From positions 62,001 to 126,000 of the forward strand of contig CP152408.1 of the NCBI GenBank assembly GCA_038961845.1: a stretch of 64,000 nucleotides of DNA, in the 5' to 3' direction. Under the pieces are notes generated by a model. That model had not been told where the DNA came from and did no database searches. It saw nothing but the letters and a program-made list of their open reading frames with translations. Shown here piece by piece: positions 6,560 through 15,106 of the stretch. The first letter of the stretch is position 1. Every line of letters begins with the position of its first letter. The translations under genes and the position numbers were made by a program. The DNA comes from Xylophilus sp. GW821-FHT01B05. GTDB lineage: Bacteria > Pseudomonadota > Gammaproteobacteria > Burkholderiales > Burkholderiaceae_C.

Positions 6560-8619
6560 GCGAGCCTCCGTGGGTCTTGCCGGCGGGCGCGGCGGCGCAG
6601 CATGTAGAGCATTGAGACCACCAGCGCCATGGCGCCCCAGACTTCTGGCTCAGGCGTGCCGGGCACTTCCGCGCCCACCGCCAGATCGCTCACGCCCTGC
6701 GGCATGGGCGAAGGCTGGTCCACGCTGGTGCTGTTGTTTGCAGCGTTGCGCACGACCTGGTCCACCGCGATGAAGCTGGTGTACTGCGTGAGCAACTGGT
6801 ACTGCAGGCCCAGATCAGTGATGCGCTGGCGCCAGGCGTCGCCGCCTTCCAGCGCTTCTTGGTCTGACAGGCTGGCGATGCGGTGGCGTGCCCACAGCGC
6901 GCGCAGGGCCGATGCATCGGTGCGCACGGCGCTGGCGGCATCGAGCGACTGGCTGAAGGGCCCGCTGGCGCCGAGGCCTTCGATGACCACGCGGCCCTTG
7001 GGCTCGCCGCGCCACTTGCCAAAGACGATCACCGGGCGCTCGCCCAGCACGTCGGGCAGCGCGGCGGGCTCCACGTCGTAGACATCCAGGCCTTCGAACT
7101 TGGCCTTGACGCTGGTCAGCACGGGGGACTCGACCATGCGCCGAAAGCGCGCGGCCTGCTCGGGCGCCTGCACCGGGTCGGTGATGACGAAGGGCTCGCC
7201 CATGCCGGCGCGGGCCAGGCCTTCGATCAGGCTGCGGTTGACGGAGGAGCCGATGCCAATCGCAAACAGGTTGGCCTGCGACAGGTTGCGGCGCACCAGC
7301 TCGAAGGCTTCGCGCTCGACGGTCACATAGCCATCGGTTACCACCACCACGGTGCGCGAGACGTCGGGCGATTTGGGCTCGGCATAGACGCGCTTCAGCG
7401 CCGGGATCAGCTCGGTGCTGCCGCTGCCGCTGTAGTTCTGGATGGTGGCCAGGGCCTGGTCGATGTTGGCGCGGGTGGCGGGCACCGAGTGCGGCGACAG
7501 CATCTTGTTGCTGCCCGAGAACAGCAGCACATTGAAGCTGTCGCTGGGCCGCAGGCCGCCGATCAGGCGCTGCAGCGTGGCCTTGGCCGTGTCCAGCGGA
7601 AAGCCGTGCATGGAGCCCGAGATGTCCACCACAAAGATGTAGTCGCGCGGCGTGATGGCGCTGGCGGCCACGGCCTGCGGCGGCTCGACCATGGCGAGGA
7701 AGAAGTTCTCTGCGTGCTCGCCCTGGCCCGGGTAGAGCATCAGGCCGGATGCGATGCGGTCGCCGGCCAGGCGCCAGTCGAGGATGAAGTCGCGGTCATT
7801 GGCCGGGCCGGCGTTGCTGGCCAGTGCGATGTCGGCATGGCGGTCACGGTCGGTCTTTTGCACATCGAGTGCATGGGTGCGCGAGCGGATCTCTTGCAGG
7901 CCCAGCGGCGTGTCGAGCGCGACATGCAGCTTGAACGCGGCAGGCGATGCCACGCCGGCACGCAGCGTGGGCTGCGCCACCCACTTTTCACCTGCGCTTT
8001 GTGATTGCGGGCTGTTGTAGCGTGGGCCGACCACGGTCGGGAACACGAACTGGTACTGGCCGCGATCGGGCACCAGCAGCTCGGTGTAGCGCAGCTCCAC
8101 CTTCACGTCGTCGCCCGGCAGGATGTTGGCGACATTCATCTGGAACACGTTGGGCCGTTGCTGCTCCAGCAACGCGGCGGTCTTGCCCTCGCGCTGGGCG
8201 GCGGCGTATTCGATGCGCGCCTGTTGCTTCTCGCGGATCTGCGCGGTGATGAGGCGGTCGGCCAGGCGCACGTTGAGGCCGTTCACGGCGGCGCGGGTGG
8301 AGCCCGGGAACACATAGCGCGCCTCGATCGGCCGTGTGCCTTCGTTGCGGTAGTGCTGGGTGACGGTGACGTCGGCGATCACGCCGGAGACACGCACCTC
8401 CACCTCGGTGCCCTTGAGTGGCAGCCGGTCTACCGAAGGGTCGTCGCTGGCGACGAAGAAGTAGGGGCTCTCGGCGGTGGTGGCGGACGGTGCCAGCTCC
8501 TGCGCGCCGAGCGGGTTCGCGCTCATCGCCAGATAGCAGACGGTGGCGGCGCCCAGGGTGGCGATCCAGAGCCGGAAGCTATGGCCCGTGCGCGGGTCGG
8601 CGGCTGGGAGGGACGGCAT
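6556..8619 (-). CDS. VIT/VWA-domain protein with PEP-CTERM-like tail, probable exosortase target
   Basis: A 687-residue secreted protein. Residues about 14-40 look like a signal or anchor segment. A VIT domain spans about 48-180 (VSGVIADVTVTQHYRNEG, ITAQIREKQQARIEY), and a von Willebrand A domain starts near 325 with the MIDAS motif DISGS at 332-336. The end has PEP at 656-658 within TPEPEVWG, a hydrophobic stretch (about 662-674) and RRRARR, the classic three parts of a PEP-CTERM signal. An aggaag ribosome site precedes the ATG. VIT/VWA proteins are surface or envelope metal-dependent binding proteins; sorting proteobacterial members by a dedicated sortase is known, here apparently by an exosortase. 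Confidence 0.92.
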   Translation of the reverse strand: MPSLPAADPRTGHSFRLWIATLGAATVCYLAMSANPLGAQELAPSATTAESPYFFVASDDPSVDRLPLKGTEVEVRVSGVIADVTVTQHYRNEGTRPIEARYVFPGSTRAAVNGLNVRLADRLITAQIREKQQARIEYAAAQREGKTAALLEQQRPNVFQMNVANILPGDDVKVELRYTELLVPDRGQYQFVFPTVVGPRYNSPQSQSAGEKWVAQPTLRAGVASPAAFKLHVALDTPLGLQEIRSRTHALDVQKTDRDRHADIALASNAGPANDRDFILDWRLAGDRIASGLMLYPGQGEHAENFFLAMVEPPQAVAASAITPRDYIFVVDISGSMHGFPLDTAKATLQRLIGGLRPSDSFNVLLFSGSNKMLSPHSVPATRANIDQALATIQNYSGSGSTELIPALKRVYAEPKSPDVSRTVVVVTDGYVTVEREAFELVRRNLSQANLFAIGIGSSVNRSLIEGLARAGMGEPFVITDPVQAPEQAARFRRMVESPVLTSVKAKFEGLDVYDVEPAALPDVLGERPVIVFGKWRGEPKGRVVIEGLGASGPFSQSLDAASAVRTDASALRALWARHRIASLSDQEALEGGDAWRQRITDLGLQYQLLTQYTSFIAVDQVVRNAANNSTSVDQPSPMPQGVSDLAVGAEVPGTPEPEVWGAMALVVSMLYMLRRRARRQDPRRLA

Positions 8620-8727
8620 CTTGTTCTTCCTGTGGGGCTGTGCGACGGTGCACAGGTGGCACTGTCGAAGGCGCGCGGGAAGGCAGTAAGAAGCCGGTGT
8701 GTGTTGTGTGAAGTGGCTGTGAAGTGC

Positions 8728-8792
8728 TGCTAATAGCTATGAAAAATATAGCTATAAGCCCAGGTGGGGTATGGGATGGAGGCCTATTTCTC
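8728..8792. repeat. ~50-bp palindromic intergenic element, copy 2 (degenerate)
   Basis: The segment has ctaatagctatgaaaaatat, then agctataagcccaggtgggg and aggcctattt. It is the inverted and less well conserved form of the element at 3745. It lies between the end of the sensor kinase gene and the VIT/VWA start; the 180-bp gap holds no other recognisable feature. Confidence 0.6.
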
Positions 8793-8798
8793 TTGAAT

Positions 8799-10232
8799 TC
8801 AATTGCCCGCGCGCAGTGGCAGCGCCAAGGTGGCCAACGCGCCGCCGCCTGGCGCATTGACGAGCGTGATGCGGCCGCCGTGCAGTGCCGCGATCTCGCG
8901 CACAAAGGCCAGGCCCAGGCCGGTGCTTTTCTTGCGGCCGCCGGGGCGGGCCAGGGAATAGAACTTCTCGAACACCTTGTCGCGCGCGTAGTCGGGCACG
9001 CCCGGGCCGTGGTCGCGCACGGTGATGCGGGCCAGGCGCGCGCCGGGCTCCAGCGCCAGCAGCACCTCGCTGCCAGCGGGCGCGAAGTCGATGGCGTTGT
9101 CGAGCAGGTTGCTGACCGCGCGGCGCAGCAGAAACGGGTCGCCCTCTACCGTGGCATCGGCAGGCACGGCGACCAGCACGCGCACGCCGCGCGCGGCGGC
9201 CTGGGCACCGGCCGCCACGTCCTGCAGCAGCGGGGCCAGCGCCACGGCCTGGGTCTGGTCCAGCACGCGGCGCGCCTCCAGCGCGGTGAGTTCCATCATG
9301 CGGTCGACGATCTCCTGGATACGGCCGGTCTCGCGCGTGATGTTGCCCAGGAAGCGCACGCGCTCGGGCTGCGGCATGGAGGGCTCTTGCAGCAGCTCGG
9401 CCGCGCCGCGTATGGCCGACAGCGGCGACTTGACCTCGTGCGTGAAGGTTTGCACATAGTCGGCCACGGTGTTGCGGCCGGTGAAGGCATCGCGCAGTTC
9501 GCCCACGGCGGCGCGCAGCATGCTGATGGCCTGGCGCAGCATGCGCACCGGGTGAAAGCCGCGCTGCGTGCGCAGCCAGCGTATGTAGCCAGCCGTGAGG
9601 CCAAAGGGCCGCACCAGCCAGATCGAGGCAATGGCGGCCAGCACCGCCAGTGCCAGTGCAGAGCCCGCGAAGACGCCGATGGTGCGCGCGCGCGCATCTT
9701 CCACGAACTGGCCAAAGCTCTGCACCGGCTTGCCAACGCTGACCATGCCGACGATCTCGTTGCCCCAGCGGATCGGCGCGCCCACGTACATGACGGCGCT
9801 GCGCGGCTCGCTGGCCACGTCGCGCGTGGTGCGCGCGCCGTAGGTGCCCGACAGCGTCTGCCGCACATCGCCCCAGCGCGAGAAATCCTGGCCCATGCTG
9901 CGGCCCAGCGAGTCATACAGCACGATGCCGCGCCGGTCGGTGACGTAGAAGCGCAGCTCCACCTGGTCCTTGTGCAGGTTGTAGATCTGCGCGGAAAAGC
10001 GCCGCGCGTAGACCGAGCGAAACAGCGGCCCCAGCCGCTGCGTGATGACCGCGCCAGCGACCACATCCTGCTCGACCAGGCTGGCCAGCAACTGCGAGGT
10101 TTCCACCAGCGACTCTTCGGCCGACTCGCGGTAGCGCGGATCGATGTCGGCGACGACGCGGTAGAGCAGCACGCCGATGCCGGCGGCGTAGATCAGGAGG
10201 ATGGCTAGGAAGATGCGGGTGCGGCGGGTCAT
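8799..10232 (-). CDS. creC: CreC-like sensor histidine kinase
   Basis: A 477-residue membrane kinase starting at ATG 10232. Membrane segments are at about 6-26 and 184-207, flanking a periplasmic domain with VMYVGAPIRW and GMVSVGKPV, closely matching E. coli CreC (VMYVAAPI, GVLSVGKP). The phosphorylated His265 lies in FTHEVKSPLSAIRGAAELL, followed by the N, G1 (DHGPGVPDYA) and G2 (STGLGLAFV) boxes. CreC answers to metabolic or cell-wall stress in enterics and pseudomonads. No creD follows; instead the exosortase operon lies downstream on the same strand. Its partner creB is about 0.7 kb upstream, separated by a repeat. Confidence 0.9.
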   Translation of the reverse strand: MTRRTRIFLAILLIYAAGIGVLLYRVVADIDPRYRESAEESLVETSQLLASLVEQDVVAGAVITQRLGPLFRSVYARRFSAQIYNLHKDQVELRFYVTDRRGIVLYDSLGRSMGQDFSRWGDVRQTLSGTYGARTTRDVASEPRSAVMYVGAPIRWGNEIVGMVSVGKPVQSFGQFVEDARARTIGVFAGSALALAVLAAIASIWLVRPFGLTAGYIRWLRTQRGFHPVRMLRQAISMLRAAVGELRDAFTGRNTVADYVQTFTHEVKSPLSAIRGAAELLQEPSMPQPERVRFLGNITRETGRIQEIVDRMMELTALEARRVLDQTQAVALAPLLQDVAAGAQAAARGVRVLVAVPADATVEGDPFLLRRAVSNLLDNAIDFAPAGSEVLLALEPGARLARITVRDHGPGVPDYARDKVFEKFYSLARPGGRKKSTGLGLAFVREIAALHGGRITLVNAPGGGALATLALPLRAGN

Positions 10233-10261
10233 GCTGGGTTTGCTCCCTGCCACCGCTGTTT

Positions 10262-10915
10262 CTGTGCCTCTTGCTGAGGGCGGGAGCCGGGACTCGCCCC
10301 GGCGGGCGACCTACTTGTTCTTTGCTTCGCCAAAGAAAAGTAGGCAAAAGAAAGGTGAGCCGGAGTCAGGGGCCCTGCGGGCTTCCCTGCGCTGCTCGCG
10401 CCGGGCGGGGTATCGCCCAAACTCGCCTGCGGCTCAGACAAGGGCGATCCCTGATCCGCCCGTCGCTGCGCTGCTCGGCCCTGCCAACGGCGCAAGCGGG
10501 CAGCCAACAGCCGAACAGCCGGCCCCCACCCCAGCCCTCCCCCAGCGGGGGAGGGAGCAATACCAAACGGCCTAACTTCTCTACTCCCTCTCCCTTTGGG
10601 GGAGGGCAGGGGTGGGGGCTCCGCAGGCCGAGCGCAGCGATGGCCCGACCGGTTGTCCCGGGGTCCCCTCTGTGGCGTCGAGGAGCGGAGGAATCGGCAG
10701 GTTGCCCGCAGCGAAGCGAAGGGACGGCGAGGACTGTTTGAGCCGCAGGCGAGTTCCGCAGCCGCCTGCCGATTCCGAGCACCGCAGAGCAGTCCGCGCA
10801 GCGGACCGTCACAGCGGGGTCGCCCTTTCTTTGGTGACTTTCTTTCGGCGACGCGAAAGAAAGTTACTCGCCCGCCGGGGCGAACTCCCGGCACCCGCCC
10901 TCCGCAGGAGTAGCC
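10262..10915. repeat. Large mosaic intergenic repeat, copy 2, between creB and creC
   Basis: It carries the same blocks as 2270-2868 in the same order and orientation, plus an extra block near 10375-10470 (gcgggcttccctgcgctgct). It includes the gcttcgccaaagaaaagtag hairpin at the left, a duplicated ccctcccccagcgggggagg-type stem at 10530-10620, and the ctttctttcg/cgaaagaaag inverted repeat near 10840-10865. No gene is supported in the 690-bp gap between the creB stop and the creC start. Confidence 0.87.
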
Positions 10916-10941
10916 AGACGCGGGAGTCAGCAAGGCGTCTC

Positions 10942-11685
10942 TCACAACCTCACCGGCAACTCTTCATGCAACGCATACCCCGTCCCCCGCAAGGTGCGAA
11001 TCGGCTCCACATCCGGCGCAACGGCCTTGAGCTTGGCGCGCAAGGTCTTGATATGCGCATCCACCGTGCGGTCAAAGCTCTCGCGCGTGTCGTCCCACAC
11101 CAGGTTCAGCAGCTCATCGCGCGTGAACACGCGGCCGGGGCGCTGCACCAGCAGGCGCAGCAGTCCGTACTCGTAGCGCGACAGGTCCAGCAACTGGCCG
11201 TAGTAGCGGATCTGCATGCGCTCGGCATCGACCACGAAGGGCGCGACGGGTGCTGCCGCAGGCTGCGGCGTGGCAGCGGGTGTGGACTGCACGCGGCCGC
11301 TGCGGCGCAGGATGGTGCGCACGCGGGCCACCAGCTCGCGCGGGGAGAAGGGCTTGGCGATGTAGTCGTCGGCGCCCAGCTCCAGGCCGACGACGCGGTC
11401 GATCTCGTCGCTGCGCGCGGTGAGGAACAGCATCGGCACCTCGGGCCCGCCGGCGGCACGGTTGAGGGCCTGCAGGCGCTTGAAGAGTTCGAAGCCATTG
11501 AGGTCGGGCAGGCCGACGTCGAGGATGGCGAGCGCGGGCGGCTCGGCGGTGAACTGGGCAATGGCCTCTTCGGCGGTGGCGCACCAGATGGGCGTGAAGC
11601 CGTCGGTCTGCAGCACGTACTGCAGGGTGTCGGCAATGCCGGGCTCGTCTTCGGCGATCAGGATGCGGGGCCGGGTGGTCGTCAT
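10942..11685 (-). CDS. creB: CreB-like OmpR-family response regulator
   Basis: A 247-residue regulator with a receiver domain (Asp12-Glu-Asp region EDEPGIADTL, phosphorylation site Asp56 in ILDVGLPD, TARSDEIDR, KPFSPREL) and a winged-helix DNA-binding domain ending TLRAKLKAVAPDVEPIRTLR. The receiver and end segments match CreB very closely. A proline/alanine-rich linker of about 20 residues separates the domains. It is transcribed towards creC, but a ~0.65-kb repeat intervenes. Expected targets would include the neighbouring exosortase operon, by inference from position only. Confidence 0.9.
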   Translation of the reverse strand: MTTTRPRILIAEDEPGIADTLQYVLQTDGFTPIWCATAEEAIAQFTAEPPALAILDVGLPDLNGFELFKRLQALNRAAGGPEVPMLFLTARSDEIDRVVGLELGADDYIAKPFSPRELVARVRTILRRSGRVQSTPAATPQPAAAPVAPFVVDAERMQIRYYGQLLDLSRYEYGLLRLLVQRPGRVFTRDELLNLVWDDTRESFDRTVDAHIKTLRAKLKAVAPDVEPIRTLRGTGYALHEELPVRL

Positions 11686-11703
11686 GCCCGGATTCTCGCC
11701 GTA

Positions 11704-12447
11704 TCAGGGCCGGCCCAGGGACTGCATTGCGGCTGACAGGCCGCTCCATGGCACATCGAAGCCAGCGCTGGCACGTGCGCCGGGCTGGCCACACAGCAAA
11801 GCAGCCTGGCGCGCACCGGCGGCCACGCTGTCGATCAGCGGCACGCCCACCAGGGGCTGGATGGCGGCCGCCATGCCGGCCAGGCCGGCGCCGCCAAGGA
11901 TCACCGCGTTGGCGCCGGTGGCCTGGGCGGCGTCGCGGCAGGCGCGCGCCAGCAGGTGCTGGGCGTGCTCCGGGTTGGCCGCCAGCTCGGCACCGCTGGG
12001 GGTGACGGTGTGGATGCCGGCCAGCTGCGGGCCATGGCCCAGGGCATGGGCCAGGCGCTGCAGCATGGGCTCCCAGCGCGCGCCGCCGGTGACGATGGCA
12101 AAGCGGCCGTGGGCTGCGGCTTCGATGAAGGCAGCCTCGGCCAGGCCGGTGACGGGCACGCTGGCGCTTTCGCGCAGGGCCAGCAGGCCCGGGTCGCCAA
12201 AGCAGCCGATCAGCACCGCACCGGGCTGCGGGCCGGTGTGCTGCGCTTGCCAATCGGCCCAGCAGTCGAGGGCGGCGTGCGCGGCCACGGCGTAGCTGGC
12301 TTCGCAGGCGATGTAGGGGGCGCCAAAGCGCGCGGTGGCCGTGTGTACCGTTGCCAGGTCACGGCCCAGGGCTGCGGCGACATGCTGCTGCAGCAGGGCG
12401 GTGATCGAGGCGGTGGTGTTGGGGTTGAGGACGAGCAGGTCCTGCAT
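11704..12447 (-). CDS. Asp/Glu/hydantoin racemase superfamily protein lacking the second cysteine
   Basis: A 247-residue protein beginning MQDLLVLNPNTTASIT, the usual N-terminus of the hydantoin-racemase branch. Cys82 in LIGCFGDPG is the first catalytic cysteine. The second one, normally in LGCAG, is replaced by Gly186 in ILGGAGLAG. The fold should be kept, but two-base racemisation is doubtful; a lyase, isomerase or non-racemising role is possible. I chose the ATG at 12447, 7 bp after the stop of the GntR gene. It is the last gene of an ABC-transporter/GntR operon, so it probably acts on the imported compound or its product. Confidence 0.85.
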   Translation of the reverse strand: MQDLLVLNPNTTASITALLQQHVAAALGRDLATVHTATARFGAPYIACEASYAVAAHAALDCWADWQAQHTGPQPGAVLIGCFGDPGLLALRESASVPVTGLAEAAFIEAAAHGRFAIVTGGARWEPMLQRLAHALGHGPQLAGIHTVTPSGAELAANPEHAQHLLARACRDAAQATGANAVILGGAGLAGMAAAIQPLVGVPLIDSVAAGARQAALLCGQPGARASAGFDVPWSGLSAAMQSLGRP

Positions 12448-12454
12448 GGGGATG

Positions 12455-13174
12455 TCAGGCGGCGTGGCCAAAGAGCTTTTCCAGGTCCGGGCCGGTGGCA
12501 GCGGGCGGCTCGAAGTGCAGCTGTGCTTCGAGCCGCAGCAGATGGGCGTGCATCAGGCGCGCGGCCTCGCGCGCGTCGCCAAGGCGGATGGCGTCGAACA
12601 GCGCGCGGTGCTCGCGGCAGCCGCAGGCGGTGGCTTCTTCGCGCTCGCGGGCGTGGGCCGAGCTGTAGGTCATGAGGACCAGCGAGGTGCGCGATGTCAG
12701 GTCGCGCAGGATGCGGCCGAGCGTGGCATGGCCGGAGCGGTCGGCGATCTCCAGGTGGAAGGTGCCGGCGAGCCGGATCGCGCGGCGCATGTCGCCCGCT
12801 GCGCGCGCGGCTTCTTCGTCGTCCAGGCAGCGCGCCAGTTGGGCCAGGTCTGCCTTGCTGGCACGGGCCATGAAGTGTTCGACCAGGGTGGGTTCGATCA
12901 TGCGGCGCACCTCGAACACCTCGCGCGCCTCTTGCTCGGTGGGCTGGGCCACCACCGCGCCGCGGTTGGGCGCCATGGTCACGACCTGCTCGTTGGCCAG
13001 CCGCACCAGCGCTGGGCGGATGCGCGTGCGCGAGACGCCAAAGGCGGTGGCCAGGCGGTCTTCCACCAGCTTGGTGCCGGGCGGCAACTGGTGGTCCAGC
13101 ACGGCGGCGAGGATGCGCTCGTAGATCTCGTCGCTGCCTTGGCTGGCCGCGTTGTCGGTGGCGGCGGATTTCAT
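12455..13174 (-). CDS. GntR family regulator, FCD (FadR-type) domain
   Basis: A 239-residue regulator. The winged helix includes DRLATAFGVSRTRIRPALVRL, and the C-terminal all-helical FCD domain has VRRMIEPTLVEHFM, FHLEIADRSGH and the late His in CREHRALFDAI, residues that usually bind a metal and an organic acid. The ATG at 13174 overlaps the permease TGA (ATGA 13171-13174). It is embedded in the operon it probably controls: ATP-binding protein, binding protein, two permeases, this regulator, then the racemase-like protein. Confidence 0.92.
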   Translation of the reverse strand: MKSAATDNAASQGSDEIYERILAAVLDHQLPPGTKLVEDRLATAFGVSRTRIRPALVRLANEQVVTMAPNRGAVVAQPTEQEAREVFEVRRMIEPTLVEHFMARASKADLAQLARCLDDEEAARAAGDMRRAIRLAGTFHLEIADRSGHATLGRILRDLTSRTSLVLMTYSSAHAREREEATACGCREHRALFDAIRLGDAREAARLMHAHLLRLEAQLHFEPPAATGPDLEKLFGHAA

Positions 13175-14052
13175 GTGCGCGCCTTGCCGGCACGGCGGCC
13201 CAGCAGCCGCGCCAGCAGCAAGGCCAGCGCCATCACCAGCAGCGACACCACGGTGGTGACGCTGCCCAGGGCGTAGATGGCGGGCGTGGTGACGGTGCTG
13301 GTCAGCCCTTGCAGCTCCAGCGGCAAGGTGTTGACGTCGCCAATGGCCTGCGAGGTGCGCGCAATCTCGTCCCACGACAGCGTGAAGCCGAACATGCCTA
13401 TGCCCACCACCGAGGGCGCGACCAGCGGCAGCACCACGTGCCGAAAGCCCTGCCAGGGCGTTGCGCCCAGGTCGCGCGCGGCTTCTTCGTAGGCCGGGTT
13501 GAAGCGGTTGAACACCGCGAACATGATCAGCAGGCCAAAGGGCAGGGTCCAGGTCAGGTGCGCGCCCAGGGCCGAGGTGAACAGGCCCAGCGCGGTGCCG
13601 TAGTTCTCCAGCAGGCCGTCGGCGCCCAGGGCTTCGAACACATGTTTGATGCCGGCATCGATCAGGCGGAACTGCAAACCTATGCCCAGCGAGATGATGA
13701 TGGAGGGCATGATCAGGCTGCCAATGGCCACATAGAACAGCGCGCCCGAGCCAGCAAAGCGCTTGCGAAACGCCAGCCCCGCGCCCAGCGACAGCAGCAC
13801 GGTGAGCACCATCACCACCGTGCCCAGCGCCAGCGAGCGCTGCAGCGCGGCGGCGATGTCCACCGTGCCCAGGCCTTGCCACAGCTGCGCATACCAGTGC
13901 GTGGACCAGCCGCGCATCGGAAAGGTCAGCCCGCCCGAGGGCCCCTGAAAGCTCAGCACGAAGATGGTCGCCACCGGGCCATAGAGAAACACGACGAACA
14001 GGCCAAACAACACGGCCAGGGGCCAGAAGCTGCGGGAGCGGCGGCGTGACAT
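13171..14052 (-). CDS. ABC transporter permease, PotC-like
   Basis: A 293-residue inner-membrane protein with about six hydrophobic segments and the cytoplasmic EAA loop EEAARDLGATPWQGFRHVVL used to contact the ATPase. It resembles the spermidine/putrescine PotC class. The ATG at 14052 has an aaggag ribosome site that overlaps the stop of the preceding permease gene. The operon also holds the partner permease, ATPase and binding protein. Confidence 0.9.
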   Translation of the reverse strand: MSRRRSRSFWPLAVLFGLFVVFLYGPVATIFVLSFQGPSGGLTFPMRGWSTHWYAQLWQGLGTVDIAAALQRSLALGTVVMVLTVLLSLGAGLAFRKRFAGSGALFYVAIGSLIMPSIIISLGIGLQFRLIDAGIKHVFEALGADGLLENYGTALGLFTSALGAHLTWTLPFGLLIMFAVFNRFNPAYEEAARDLGATPWQGFRHVVLPLVAPSVVGIGMFGFTLSWDEIARTSQAIGDVNTLPLELQGLTSTVTTPAIYALGSVTTVVSLLVMALALLLARLLGRRAGKART

Positions 14053-14054
14053 GG

Positions 14055-14951
14055 TCAAAGCTCCTTGCGCAGATCAACCAGGCGGTTGAGCGCGACGACG
14101 ATCATCAGCACCACCGCCAGCAGCACCACGGCGTTGGCCGCAGCCAGCGGAAACTGCAGGTAAGAGGTCTGCACCTGGATCATCTTGCCGACCGAGGCGA
14201 TCTGCTGGCCGCCCATCACACCGACGGTGACGAAGTCGCCCATGACGATGGTGAGCACAAAGATCGAACCCACCAGGATGCCGGTGCGTGACAGCGGCAC
14301 GATGACGTTCCACAGCGTCTGCCAGCCAGAGGCGCCGGCGTCGTCTGCCGCCTCCAGCAGCGAGCGGTCTATGCGCATCATGGAGTTGAAGATGGGCACC
14401 AGCATGAACATGGTGTAGAGGTGCACAAAGGCCAGCACCACCGAGAAGCGCGAGAACAGCAGCCACTCCACCGGCTCCTGCACCAGGCCGATGCCCAGCA
14501 AGAAATCATTGACCAGCCCGTTGCGCCCGAGCAGCGGCACCCACGAGATCATGCGGATCACGTTCGATGTCCAGAACGGAATGGTGCAGAGCACGAAGAG
14601 CGCGGTCTGCATGGCCGTGGAGCGCACGTGGAAGGCCAGGAAGTAGGCAATGGCAAAGCCCAGCACCAGCGTGGCGCCCCAGGCCATCAGGCTGAACTGC
14701 AGCGTGGACCAGTAGGTGCGCAGCGCCAGGCAAGGGTCGGCCAGGTTGCTGCAGCCCTCGAACAACGTGGCGTAGTTCTGCACGGTGAAGCCGGGGATCA
14801 GTTCGTACTCGCTGGAAGGCCAGAAGCTCACCGCCGCCACCAGCAACAGCGGCGCGATGAAGAAGAACAAAAACACCAGCGCAAACGGCGCCGCCTGCCA
14901 CCAGGCTTTGATAGCGTGCAGCGGCCGTGATGAAGGAGCAGGTGTGTTCAT
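14055..14951 (-). CDS. ABC transporter permease, PotB-like
   Basis: A 298-residue inner-membrane protein with a long N-terminal hydrophobic segment (PFALVFLFFFIAPLLLVAAV) and an EAA-loop segment LLEAADDAGASGWQTLWNVI. The protein is of the PotB/PotH class and pairs with the downstream PotC-like permease. The binding-protein gene lies upstream on the same strand with a ~155-bp gap that contains a 90-bp repeat. Confidence 0.9.
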   Translation of the reverse strand: MNTPAPSSRPLHAIKAWWQAAPFALVFLFFFIAPLLLVAAVSFWPSSEYELIPGFTVQNYATLFEGCSNLADPCLALRTYWSTLQFSLMAWGATLVLGFAIAYFLAFHVRSTAMQTALFVLCTIPFWTSNVIRMISWVPLLGRNGLVNDFLLGIGLVQEPVEWLLFSRFSVVLAFVHLYTMFMLVPIFNSMMRIDRSLLEAADDAGASGWQTLWNVIVPLSRTGILVGSIFVLTIVMGDFVTVGVMGGQQIASVGKMIQVQTSYLQFPLAAANAVVLLAVVLMIVVALNRLVDLRKEL

Positions 14952-14989
14952 AGTGCAGAGAATCCGACGTTCGTCCCCAAGGCAAGCGC

Positions 14990-15090
14990 AGCGAAGCCCC
15001 TTCGCAGGACACCGTGGAACCGGCTTTGCCGGGCCACTGGTGTCGCCCCCTCACAGGGGGTTGGCGAAGCGCAGCGCAGCCTGGGGGTCG
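14990..15090. repeat. ~90-bp intergenic repeat, copy 2
   Basis: Contains ggaaccggctttgccgggcc, cgccccctcacagggggttg and gcgcagcctgggggt in the same order as 479-558. The CCGGC-TTT-GCCGG and CCCCCT...AGGGGG parts form hairpins. It lies between the binding-protein stop and the permease start, so it could shield or uncouple the upstream part of the transcript. Confidence 0.78.
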
Positions 15091-15106
15091 AATGTGTGGA
15101 CTGCCT

